Shown one piece after another: positions 28,250 to 36,591 of a DNA stretch of 64,000 nt. The stretch lies in NCBI RefSeq assembly GCF_007993755.1, contig NZ_CP042467.1, positions 1,898,001 through 1,962,000 on the forward strand, written 5' to 3'. This DNA comes from Microvenator marinus (GTDB taxonomy: Bacteria > Myxococcota_A > Bradymonadia > Bradymonadales > Bradymonadaceae). The notes below the pieces were generated by a model, which worked only from the letters and a program-made list of their open reading frames with translations, did no database searches and was not told the DNA's origin. How positions within the stretch are numbered: the first letter of the stretch is position 1; every line of letters starts with the position of its first letter. A program made the position numbers and the translations under genes.

Positions 28250-29122
28250 GTGAAAATTGCCGTTTTATCCCGCGGCCGCACGCTTTATAGCACGCGCCGA
28301 ATCGCTGAAACCGGTCGCAAACGAAAACACGACGTGCGTGTCATTGACCCGACGCGAGCGAGCATCAAGATTTTGCCGGAAGGGTTGGAGCTAAGCGTCG
28401 ACGGACTCAAGCTCGAAGGGTTTGATGCCGTGATACCTCGAGTTGGAAGCTCCAGCATGGAGACGTCTCTTCACGTGTTGAGGCAGTTCGAACTCTGTGG
28501 CACAGCACCCCTCAACACTTCGCAGGCTATCTACCTCTCCAAGGATAAACTCGCCGCGCAGCAGGTCTTGGCGGTGCACGGCATCAACACGCCACGGAGC
28601 GCGATTTGTCGCGACCCATCGGCCATCGCCCAACTGATCGAAGATGTGGGTGGCGCGCCAGTGGTTATCAAAGTGACGCGCGGGACTCATGGTAGTGGGG
28701 TCGTCGTGGCTGAGAGCACCAATTCAGCACTTTCCGTCTTGGAAACGATTTGGGGATTTCAGTCAGAAGCATTGATTCAAGAGTTCATCAAAGAATCGTC
28801 AGGAAGTGATATCCGGGTGTTCGTCGTGGGTGATCGTGCGGTTGGCGCCATGCAGAGGCAGGCGGCGGAAGGCGAGTTTCGGGCGAATTTGCACCTTGGC
28901 GGTACTGGAGAGGTTGTGGAATTGAGTGACGAACTTGCTGAGCTCGCCCTCAAGGCCACCCATGCCCTTGGACTCAGTATTGCTGGCGTAGACATTCTTT
29001 TGAGCCACCGAGGTCCGCTGGTTCTCGAGGTCAACGCCTCACCAGGCCTGCAAGGCATCGAGACCGCGACCGGCCTCGATATCGCCAAGGATATCATCAA
29101 GCTCGCCGAGGAGTTGGTCTAG
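28250..29122 (+). CDS. RimK-family ATP-grasp ligase
   Basis: A 290-residue enzyme with the ATP-grasp fold: LSKDKLAAQQVL, PVVIKVTRGTHGSGVVVAES (phosphate-binding loop), LIQEFIKESSGSDIRVFVVG, and LEVNASPGLQGIE with the metal-binding Glu/Asn. RimK adds glutamate residues to the C-terminus of ribosomal protein S6; paralogues make other peptide or cofactor bonds, so the exact substrate is not certain. Length fits RimK (~300). The start is GTG 28250 (GTGAAAATTGCC, translating to MKIAVLSRG). It follows the kinase gene by 32 bases. S6 is not nearby. Confidence 0.86.
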   Translation: MKIAVLSRGRTLYSTRRIAETGRKRKHDVRVIDPTRASIKILPEGLELSVDGLKLEGFDAVIPRVGSSSMETSLHVLRQFELCGTAPLNTSQAIYLSKDKLAAQQVLAVHGINTPRSAICRDPSAIAQLIEDVGGAPVVIKVTRGTHGSGVVVAESTNSALSVLETIWGFQSEALIQEFIKESSGSDIRVFVVGDRAVGAMQRQAAEGEFRANLHLGGTGEVVELSDELAELALKATHALGLSIAGVDILLSHRGPLVLEVNASPGLQGIETATGLDIAKDIIKLAEELV

Positions 29123-29130
29123 GGACCTTC

Positions 29131-29505
29131 CTATCGAATCTCGTCGATATTCTTTTCCCAATTCTTGCCATCGAACTCGACGACCTGAAACTCTCGGCCA
29201 TGACCTTCATCCAAGGCATTGACGTTGACGTCCACACAATCGGGGTGTGAACGCGGCGTGTAAAAGGAATGAATTCCACAGACCCGACAGAACTTATGGA
29301 TTGCAACTCCGGTATTGAAACGATACTCGACTAAATCTAGAGCCCCCTGAAGCAATTTGAAATTTGATTCGGGGACGATGAGGTGAAGAAACCCTTTCTT
29401 AGAGCAAATCGAACAATTGCAATGGATCGGGTCAATATCTTCTGGCCACACAACTTCGAATCGGACGGCGCCACAATGACAGCCACCACGGTAAACTTCA
29501 GACAT
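29131..29505 (-). CDS. GFA / CENP-V family zinc protein
   Basis: A 124-residue protein of the glutathione-dependent formaldehyde-activating (GFA) fold. Zinc ligands: GGCHCGAVRF (C9, C11), CNCSICSKKG (C30, C32, C35) and KFCRVCGIHSF (CxxC). Family members bind zinc, and a few act on S-hydroxymethylglutathione, but most are uncharacterised. Start ATG (29503-29505) has GAGGAG six bases upstream, a strong ribosome site. Its 5' end overlaps the divergent lipoprotein start (29476) by 30 bases. Confidence 0.92.
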   Translation of the reverse strand: MSEVYRGGCHCGAVRFEVVWPEDIDPIHCNCSICSKKGFLHLIVPESNFKLLQGALDLVEYRFNTGVAIHKFCRVCGIHSFYTPRSHPDCVDVNVNALDEGHGREFQVVEFDGKNWEKNIDEIR

Positions 29506-30075
29506 CTCCTGCTCCTCTTTTTAGGTTCTGCCCTCTTTCTTTCGGGTTGTGAGGGACCACAACCAAAGGGCCCTAGTCAAGCTGAGATGGCCGAGTCGCT
29601 GAAGGACTTCCCTGAGGTCTTTACCCTAGACCCGGGGAAACTCGAGGGCCTTGAAGGGTTGTACCTCGGGCAGCCGAAAGAGGAAGCGTTGGAGGTGATG
29701 AAAGGGATGTGTAAACGGCTGATAGAGCTCGATGGCGGCAGGTTCCGTGGTGGGACGTATTTTCGTGGATGCCATACGCCGAATCATCCCCAGAACTTTT
29801 CGTTTCGAGTCGGCTTCAATCCTCGAATTGGCGACGCGGTCTTTACGCTTGAGGTGAAACGAAAAACACTTTCTCAATCGGGTGTACGCGCTCGTGCCTG
29901 GGAGAGAATCGAGGGCATCGACAAAGAGCTTTTCCGCCGAGGAATTGTGCGTATCGAGGCGAAAAAATACAACTTTCTTGCGAACTGGGACGATGGGAAG
30001 ACTGGCCCTACCCACATCATTCTCGGGTACTCAGAGCCTGAACTAGAGCGCCTTTCCGCAGGCTCTAAAGAGTGA
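29476..30075 (+). CDS. Hypothetical lipoprotein
   Basis: A 199-residue lipoprotein. Signal FRHLLLLFLGSALFLSGCEG ends in a lipobox (LSGC). The mature region (EGLYLGQPKEEALEVMKGMC, YFRGCHTPNHPQNFSFRVGF, KTGPTHIILGY) is not a family I recognise; it has two Cys (near residues 78 and 96) that could pair. The start at ATG 29476 has no good ribosome site and overlaps the divergent GFA gene by 30 bases, which is unusual. Reading frame continuity and the clean signal peptide support it. Confidence 0.78.
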   Translation: MTATTVNFRHLLLLFLGSALFLSGCEGPQPKGPSQAEMAESLKDFPEVFTLDPGKLEGLEGLYLGQPKEEALEVMKGMCKRLIELDGGRFRGGTYFRGCHTPNHPQNFSFRVGFNPRIGDAVFTLEVKRKTLSQSGVRARAWERIEGIDKELFRRGIVRIEAKKYNFLANWDDGKTGPTHIILGYSEPELERLSAGSKE

Positions 30076-30174
30076 CGGTAAACTTGACCCTCCAGAAATG
30101 CCGTGTTATCCCGGCTGATGAACGAGTTTACGCATATTCCCTAGCGTTGTGCACTTTAGGTTGAAGGAGTTTGC

Positions 30175-31188
30175 ATGTCTCAGACGGTACTCGTCGCCGA
30201 CGACAGCCAGACAATACGCAAGATTGTTGAGATGGCCCTTAAGGGTTCGGACTATCAGGTCATCGGCGTCGCCAGCGCCCAAGACGCAATGGATGCCGCG
30301 AGACAATCACCATCGGTGATTCTCCTCGACTATTATATGCCTGATGGTAGCGGCTACGATGTGTGTCGAGCGCTAAAGGCTAACCCAAGTACGAGCGGGA
30401 TTCCCGTGGTTATGTTGGGCGGGTCGTACAAGCAGTTCGACGAGTCGATGGCTCGGCAGAGTGGTGCTGACGGAGTGGTGATGAAGCCATTCAAGACCGA
30501 CACACTCATTAGCGCCATTGAAGCTGTGCGCTCGGGTGCCGGTGCGCCTCCGCCTCCGATTCAGGCGGCTCAAAACGCTCCGACACAACCCACGCACTCC
30601 ACGCCACCCGCGTATGGTGCCGCACAGCCTGAGCCTCCGCGCTACGCGCCTACCCCTATGGGTGGAACGCCTACACCGCCACCAGCTCAGCCAACAAGCC
30701 ACACGCCGCTGCCTTCGAGCTTCGAAGAACCAGAGCCCGTAGCCGCGCCGTCATACACGCCGCCGCCGCAACCCGCTCCGGCCTTCCCTTCAAGCCCGAC
30801 GCCGCCGCCGGTCGCACCTACACCAGCTGCACCCACACCGGCCCCAGCCAGCGCTGGCTCTCAACCACGTATTTCAACGCCAGATGTGAATGCATCCACG
30901 CGTCAGCCCACGGCCGCACCTACGACCCAGGGCTCGGGCAATATCAATGTCGGCCTCTCGAAGGCTGAGATTGAAAAAATGATCCGTGAAGAGGTCAAGA
31001 ACGCAGTGAAGTCAGAGCTGCCTGCGCTGCTTCGCAACGTCATGGGCGAGACCTTCCAACAGAAAGTTCTTCCGAAATTGGTTGAGCACACCGAACAACG
31101 TGTGGAACAACTCATCTCGTCGCGAATGGAAAGCCAGATTCGTGAACAAGTCCGCGTAGAACTCGAGCGTTTGTTGGCCGAAGAGTAA
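30175..31188 (+). CDS. Response regulator with Pro-rich linker and helical tail
   Basis: A 337-residue protein. Receiver domain (1-122): acidic pocket ADD, phospho-Asp in ILLDYYMP, and Lys in VMKPF. The conserved Thr/Ser switch residue after VVML is Gly (VVMLGGSYKQ), so activation may differ. Residues ~122-250 are a proline-rich low-complexity linker. The last ~80 residues (GLSKAEIEKMIREE ... VRVELERLLAEE) are an alpha-helical, probably coiled-coil, domain. This receiver/Pro-rich/C-terminal helical layout is shared with RomR, a Myxococcus polarity protein, but I see no sequence-level proof. There is no DNA-binding domain. Start ATG 30175 with GAAGGAG upstream. Followed by an intrinsic terminator. 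Confidence 0.85.
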   Translation: MSQTVLVADDSQTIRKIVEMALKGSDYQVIGVASAQDAMDAARQSPSVILLDYYMPDGSGYDVCRALKANPSTSGIPVVMLGGSYKQFDESMARQSGADGVVMKPFKTDTLISAIEAVRSGAGAPPPPIQAAQNAPTQPTHSTPPAYGAAQPEPPRYAPTPMGGTPTPPPAQPTSHTPLPSSFEEPEPVAAPSYTPPPQPAPAFPSSPTPPPVAPTPAAPTPAPASAGSQPRISTPDVNASTRQPTAAPTTQGSGNINVGLSKAEIEKMIREEVKNAVKSELPALLRNVMGETFQQKVLPKLVEHTEQRVEQLISSRMESQIREQVRVELERLLAEE

Positions 31189-31215
31189 GAACTCTGTCCA
31201 ATCCCAGCAAACGCG

Positions 31216-31240
31216 AACCCGCCACTGAGCGGGTTTTTTT
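31216..31240 (+). terminator. Rho-independent terminator
   Basis: AACCCGC stem (31216-31222), CACTGA loop, GCGGGTT stem (31229-31235), then a run of T to 31240. Perfect 7-base stem, 28 bases after the response regulator stop, so transcription of that gene ends here before valS. Confidence 0.9.
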
Positions 31241-31316
31241 GTTGCATTGAATTGGTAAAAACAAGAATGCTACATCGCCCTCGGGCCGAGAAAGTATCGA
31301 TGGATAAAGGATAGAA

Positions 31317-34052
31317 ATGAAGATCGACGAAACATACGAACCCCTCGAAGTTGAATCACGCTGGTACGACTTCTGGCAGGAAAAGGGCTTTTTTAAGGCG
31401 AGCGCAGATAGCTCGAAGCCCCCGTATACCATCATGATTCCGCCGCCCAACGTCACGGGCTCTTTGCATATGGGGCACGCCCTCTTCGTCACGCTTCAAG
31501 ACATCTTGATTCGTTGGAAACGCATGGACGGCTTTGAGGCACTTTGGCTCCCGGGCGTCGACCACGCCGGCATCGCTACCCAGGTCATGGTGGAACGTCA
31601 GATTGCTCAAGAGGGCACCGATCGCCACGAGCTTGGACGCGAGGAGTTCATCAAGCGCGTGTGGCAATGGAAGGAAGAGAAAGGCGGGACAATCATCGGC
31701 CAAATGAAGCGAATGGGCGCGTCATGCGATTGGGAGCGCGAGCGCTTCACCATGGACGAAGGCCTTTCGCGCGCTGTTAGAGAAGCGTTCGTAAAGCTCT
31801 ACGAACAAGGTTTGATCTACCGCGAAGTTCGCATGGTGGATTGGGACCCTGAGACTCAAACGGTGCTCTCTGACCTTGAGGTCGACCGCGAAGAAGAAGA
31901 TGGCCACTTCTGGTACCTGCGCTACCCGCTTGCAGATGGTTCCGGACATATCGTTGTGGGAACAACGCGTCCGGAGACTATGCTCGGCGATACGGCGGTT
32001 GCGGTTCATCCAGATGACGAGCGCTACAAGGATATGATCGGCAAGATGGTCAAGCTTCCAATCGTTGGACGCGAGATCCCGATCGTTGCTGATGAAATCT
32101 TGCCGGATCCGACTAAAGGAACAGGCGCAGTCAAGATCACGCCTGCGCACGATCCTAATGACTTTGATTGCGGCGTCAGGCATGACCTCGAACGTATTCA
32201 GGTCATTGGATTTGACGCGAAGATGACCAAGGATTGTCCTGAGGATTACGTTGGGCTCGACCGATATGCCGCTCGAAAGAAGGTCATCAAGGATTTCGAG
32301 GCTGCGGGTTTGCTAGAAAAGATTGAACCCACTCGATTTGCGCCGGGTCGCTCGCAACGAAGTGGCGTTATCGTAGAGCCTCTTCCAATGCTCCAATGGT
32401 GGGTTAACTCCAAGCCACTCGCCGACAAGGCGATTGAGGCCGTGGAGTCGGGCCGAACCAAGATCATTCCAGAGGTGTGGAAGAAGACTTACGACCACTT
32501 CATGTACAATATCCGCCCCTGGTGTATCAGCCGCCAACTTTGGTGGGGTCACCGAATCCCAGCGTGGTATTGCGCAGATTGTGACGCGACCACGGTGTCT
32601 AGAGAAGATGCGACCGAGTGTTCGTCGTGTGGCTCCAACAAAATCAAGCAAGATGAAGACGTGTTGGACACCTGGTTCTCAAGCGGCCTCTGGCCGTTCT
32701 CCACTCTTGGATGGCCGGACCAAACACCCGATCTGGAAAAGTTCTACCCGACTCAATGCCTAGAGACGGGTTTTGATATCTTGTTCTTCTGGGTCGCTCG
32801 AATGCTCATGATGGGCTGCTGGTTCATGGACGAGACTCCGTTTGAAGAGGTCTTCTTGCACGCCATGGTGCGCGATGCGGAAGGCAATAAGATGTCCAAG
32901 ACCAAGGGGAATATCATCGATCCTCTGCACCTGATTTACGGGGCAAACATCGATGACCTGGACCAAGAGCTGCACCGCGAGTTGATTCGGCAATATCCTG
33001 AAGGCGTAGGCCCGCAAGGTGCAGACGCGTTGCGCTTGACGCTCACCATGTACGCTGCGCAAGGCCGCGACATTAAGCTCGATATCTCACGCGTTGAAGG
33101 ATACCGCGCATTCCTGAACAAGTTGTGGAATGCGTCTCGATTTGCCCTGATGAACCTCGAGGGATTTGAGCCTCACCAAGGTCTGATCACAGATTTGGAG
33201 CTTTCGACGGTGGACCGTTGGGTGCTTCAACGACTCAACGAGACCGTCACGCAATGCACTTCGGCGCTTGAAGGCTATAAGTTCAACGAATACGCACATA
33301 TTTTGTATCATTTCGTTTGGCATACCTTCTGTGATTGGTACATCGAGTTCACCAAACCCGTTCTTTACGGTGAGAACCATCCCAAAGAACGACGTGCTGC
33401 TCAGGCAACCCTGGTCCATGTTTTGGACACGACGTTGCGCCTGCTCCACCCGATCGCACCTTTCATCACCGAAGATATTTGGCAGGCATTACCTCGACAT
33501 ACATCTGACGAGAGCCTGATGGTCGCATCGTGGCCCGAAGCGCAATCATTCGATTTCGCGGAAGATGCCGCTGCAGCTGAATTGATCGCCGCCGTGATCT
33601 CGCAAATCCGTACGATTCGAGGAGAAACTCGGATCAAGCCGTCCACGCCTATCCCAACGCTCTATGTGACCGGGCCAGACAAGGCGAAACAACGGCTTCA
33701 AAAGAGCCTTCCCTACTTGCAACGTCTCGCACGTGTTGAGGACTTGCAGTTCCTGAGTGCAGATGACGCTAAGAAGCTCGAAGGTGTTGCGACTGCAGTC
33801 GTCGAGGGCGTGGAGCTTAGAATTGAGCTCAAGGGCTTGATCGACCTGAGCGAAGAACTCGCTCGATTGAATAAGGAAATCAGCCGCGTTAACGACGATA
33901 TCGCGTTTGTGAATAAGAAGCTCAACAATGAAAAGTTCGTCGCCAAGGCGCCCGAGGCGATTATCACGAAGGAACGTGATAAACTCGCCGGGCTTGAGGC
34001 AGAGCTTGAGACCTTGAGGTCAAGCCTTAGCGAGCTCGAGAAACTCGGATAG
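31317..34052 (+). CDS. valS: Valyl-tRNA synthetase
   Basis: A 911-residue class I aminoacyl-tRNA synthetase that charges tRNA-Val. HIGH-type motif SLHMGHA near residue 48, CP1 editing insert with valyl features (TTRPETMLGDTAVAVHPDDERY), KMSKS-type KMSKTKGN near residue 528, ALRLTL, and a C-terminal coiled-coil arm (LARLNKEISRVNDDIAFVNKKL) typical of ValRS. Length is normal (~880-950). AAGGA lies 6 bases before ATG 31317. Preceded by a terminator, so it has its own promoter, likely within 31241-31316. Confidence 0.97.
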   Translation: MKIDETYEPLEVESRWYDFWQEKGFFKASADSSKPPYTIMIPPPNVTGSLHMGHALFVTLQDILIRWKRMDGFEALWLPGVDHAGIATQVMVERQIAQEGTDRHELGREEFIKRVWQWKEEKGGTIIGQMKRMGASCDWERERFTMDEGLSRAVREAFVKLYEQGLIYREVRMVDWDPETQTVLSDLEVDREEEDGHFWYLRYPLADGSGHIVVGTTRPETMLGDTAVAVHPDDERYKDMIGKMVKLPIVGREIPIVADEILPDPTKGTGAVKITPAHDPNDFDCGVRHDLERIQVIGFDAKMTKDCPEDYVGLDRYAARKKVIKDFEAAGLLEKIEPTRFAPGRSQRSGVIVEPLPMLQWWVNSKPLADKAIEAVESGRTKIIPEVWKKTYDHFMYNIRPWCISRQLWWGHRIPAWYCADCDATTVSREDATECSSCGSNKIKQDEDVLDTWFSSGLWPFSTLGWPDQTPDLEKFYPTQCLETGFDILFFWVARMLMMGCWFMDETPFEEVFLHAMVRDAEGNKMSKTKGNIIDPLHLIYGANIDDLDQELHRELIRQYPEGVGPQGADALRLTLTMYAAQGRDIKLDISRVEGYRAFLNKLWNASRFALMNLEGFEPHQGLITDLELSTVDRWVLQRLNETVTQCTSALEGYKFNEYAHILYHFVWHTFCDWYIEFTKPVLYGENHPKERRAAQATLVHVLDTTLRLLHPIAPFITEDIWQALPRHTSDESLMVASWPEAQSFDFAEDAAAAELIAAVISQIRTIRGETRIKPSTPIPTLYVTGPDKAKQRLQKSLPYLQRLARVEDLQFLSADDAKKLEGVATAVVEGVELRIELKGLIDLSEELARLNKEISRVNDDIAFVNKKLNNEKFVAKAPEAIITKERDKLAGLEAELETLRSSLSELEKLG

Positions 34053-34060
34053 AACGGTTG

Positions 34061-34804
34061 ATGAAGCAGGCACAGAATAACCTATTTGAATGGCTGAACC
34101 GAAAGTCGGCACCTCGGGGCATTCTGGATATATCTGGTGTCAAAGATATCAACCGCGATGCGGCAAAACGCCTTCACGCGGACCTCGAAGAGAAGATCGG
34201 TTGTGTCGATCTCATCCTCACGGACAATCGCCGCCGCATGGTCTCGATCAAGGGGCGCCGAGGGCGCCACGAACTCCGCTTACATCATATGTTTTTGGGC
34301 TCCACGCCTGAGGTGATTCAAGCGCTCGCTGGGCTTTCAAAAGGTCATGCAGCCTCCAAAGACACCATCCGTCTCTACATCCGTGAAAACTCGAACGAGA
34401 TTCGGGAAGTCAAGGAAGAGACCCTTGAGGCTAGTGGTCATGTTTGGGACCTCAGCGAGATCTTGGAGAGAATCAGGCCGCTCGTTGAAGACGCCCCACA
34501 AGACGTCAGGATCACGTGGGGAAAAGACGGACGAGGAAAGCGCAGCATTCGACTCGGAAGCTACGAGTTTGAGAGTCGCACCATCCGCATTCATCCTGCG
34601 CTCGACGCAAAGTGGGTTCCGGACTTTTTCTTGGAATTCGTCGTCTATCACGAGTTGTTACACGCCGTGTTTCCTCCGGTACCCACGTCGGGCCGCAGGG
34701 TCTTACACCCCCCAGAATTTCGCGAACGCGAGGTTCTTTTCCCTCGCTATGAAGAAGCGATGGTCTGGGAGAAAGCAAATATCAATAGGCTATTGAGTCG
34801 ATGA
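34061..34804 (+). CDS. HExxH metallopeptidase-like protein
   Basis: A 247-residue cytoplasmic protein. The C-terminal part has VYHELLHAVFPP (HExxH zinc motif) followed by VLHPPEFREREVLFPRYEEA, where the second His/Glu pair could supply the third ligand, as in SprT-like peptidases. I do not place the N-terminal ~110 residues. Proteolytic activity is inference. Start: ATG 34061, immediately after a TTG at 34058. It begins 8 bases after valS and its end overlaps the next gene (ATGA at 34801), so valS, this gene and the cytochrome may be one operon. Confidence 0.75.
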   Translation: MKQAQNNLFEWLNRKSAPRGILDISGVKDINRDAAKRLHADLEEKIGCVDLILTDNRRRMVSIKGRRGRHELRLHHMFLGSTPEVIQALAGLSKGHAASKDTIRLYIRENSNEIREVKEETLEASGHVWDLSEILERIRPLVEDAPQDVRITWGKDGRGKRSIRLGSYEFESRTIRIHPALDAKWVPDFFLEFVVYHELLHAVFPPVPTSGRRVLHPPEFREREVLFPRYEEAMVWEKANINRLLSR

Positions 34805-36531
34805 CGAAGCTAAATAAATTTTTCTCGTGTGTCCTACTTCTGGGGCTCGCCATTGGTTTTTCGGGCGCTGCGTGTCAGAAAAAGGCCCCCGAAACCTCGA
34901 ATGAAGAGACCAAGGAAGAGTCCGTTGCGAGCCCTAAGGAGAACCCGACAAGCGCCGTGACACAGGAAGTCATAGTACCTGAGGATGTTGGACCTGAGGC
35001 TCCTGCGATCTTCATGATGACGGGCCTAAAGGGCTACACGGAGCCTTGCGGATGCACTTTGGACGTGATGCTGGGTGGCATTGACCGTATCGTCCGCTAC
35101 GTGGAGGAAGCTCAAAAGCTGATGCCAGCGAGCGTCCTGGTGGACGGTGGAGACGTGCTATTTGAGTACAAGAAGTACGACGAAGAGCAGATTCCTCAAG
35201 AGAAAGCGCGTGTGGAGGTTATCGTGAGTGGCCTCAAGCGACTCAAGCCTCTCTTCACGGTCCCTGGGCCTCGGGACATGGCTCTTGGGACAGAGTTTTA
35301 CACCACTAAGATCCAAGAAGCTGGGGTCGCTCCGAGAGCTTTGAATATGAAGATTGACGGCACTCAACTCGAGGGGGCGTTTATCCACGAGCTCGGCGAC
35401 CAAAAGATCGCCTTTGTGCCAGTCGCTCAACCTTCGCTCTACGAAGGAATCGAGGGGATTGAGGTACAAGATCTGGATCTAAGCGGCGTCATCGCCGAAC
35501 TTCGACCTAAAGCCGATGCGCTAATTTTGGCAGCCCACGGGGACTTGGCGTGGGTGAAGAATACGCTCAAGACATATCCCGAATTCGATTTCGGACTTGT
35601 TGGACACGACCCAAGGCAGACTGATTCGGCGGATCAGGTTGGCGACGCATTCACGCTCGAGCCCTATGACCAAGGGCGCTACGTCGGCATCTTGAAGCTC
35701 TATCCCAAAGGTGAAGGGCGCTTTACGAATGCGCGTTCGGGCTCAAAATCTGAACTTGAGGCGATCGACACCCAAATTGCCCATGTGGAGAAGAGTATCG
35801 AGCGACTACCACCCGCAACGCCAGGCGAGGAATCTCCGATGCTCGCCAATTTACGCAATCGTCTGAATGATTTGGAGAAACGAAAGACCGAGATCCGAAA
35901 CGCGAAGATCGATGTCCCAGAAGGCTCACCATCTTTCCTCTGGCAATCGGTGGGGATGCTTCCGGGTTATCGAATCGACAGCGAGATGGAAAAAGTACGC
36001 AAAGCCTACAATCGAAGCCTCAAGGAACTTAACCTTTCGGTAGATCGTGAAATCGTCCCGGTTCCTGAAGGCGAGCCCGAGTATATCGGAAGCGCTCAAT
36101 GCGCCACGTGCCATGCAGATGCGATGACTTTTTGGCAGAAGACCGCGCATGCCAAGGCTATCAAGACGCTTGAGGACCGCGACAAAGACTTCGACCATTC
36201 ATGTGTGGGCTGCCATGTTGTAGGCTACGAGAAGCCAGGAGGCTCAGTTCTTGGCAAGCTCGAATACTCCGCTACAATCACAGGAAAAGACCCGAGCATG
36301 AAAATGGAAATCACAAAAGAACTCGAGAACGTGGGCTGCGAAAACTGCCATGGACCGGGTTCTTTCCACCGTTTTCAGCCGGTTGGAGAAAACGGCCCTC
36401 AGTACATCAAGAAGGGCTCGGGTGTAGAAACCTGCATGGAATGTCATGTTCCGGAACATTCGCCACGATTTAACTACGATGTATACGTCCGAGAAATCAC
36501 CGGAGAAGGTCATCAACTCAGCCCCCAATAA
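34801..36531 (+). CDS. Tetraheme cytochrome lipoprotein with phosphoesterase-like domain
   Basis: A 576-residue lipoprotein (signal TKLNKFFSCVLLLGLAIGFSGAACQKK, lipobox Cys). The first ~350 residues resemble a 5'-nucleotidase/SoxB-like metallophosphoesterase fold (GGIDRIVRYVEEAQ, VDGGDVLFEY, AHGDL, FGLVGHDPRQ), but the Asp-His of DxH is replaced by PCGCTLDVMLGG, so it may be inactive. The C-terminal ~150 residues carry four CxxCH heme motifs: CATCH, CVGCH, CENCH, CMECH, as in cytochrome c554 type domains. It should act in the periplasm as an electron carrier. Coupled to the zinc peptidase-like gene by ATGA. Confidence 0.85.
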   Translation: MTKLNKFFSCVLLLGLAIGFSGAACQKKAPETSNEETKEESVASPKENPTSAVTQEVIVPEDVGPEAPAIFMMTGLKGYTEPCGCTLDVMLGGIDRIVRYVEEAQKLMPASVLVDGGDVLFEYKKYDEEQIPQEKARVEVIVSGLKRLKPLFTVPGPRDMALGTEFYTTKIQEAGVAPRALNMKIDGTQLEGAFIHELGDQKIAFVPVAQPSLYEGIEGIEVQDLDLSGVIAELRPKADALILAAHGDLAWVKNTLKTYPEFDFGLVGHDPRQTDSADQVGDAFTLEPYDQGRYVGILKLYPKGEGRFTNARSGSKSELEAIDTQIAHVEKSIERLPPATPGEESPMLANLRNRLNDLEKRKTEIRNAKIDVPEGSPSFLWQSVGMLPGYRIDSEMEKVRKAYNRSLKELNLSVDREIVPVPEGEPEYIGSAQCATCHADAMTFWQKTAHAKAIKTLEDRDKDFDHSCVGCHVVGYEKPGGSVLGKLEYSATITGKDPSMKMEITKELENVGCENCHGPGSFHRFQPVGENGPQYIKKGSGVETCMECHVPEHSPRFNYDVYVREITGEGHQLSPQ

Positions 36532-36591
36532 TAGGCTTCCTAGTTGGAGCTTCGGCATATATACTCGCGTTTTCCTGATTCCCCTTAATGC

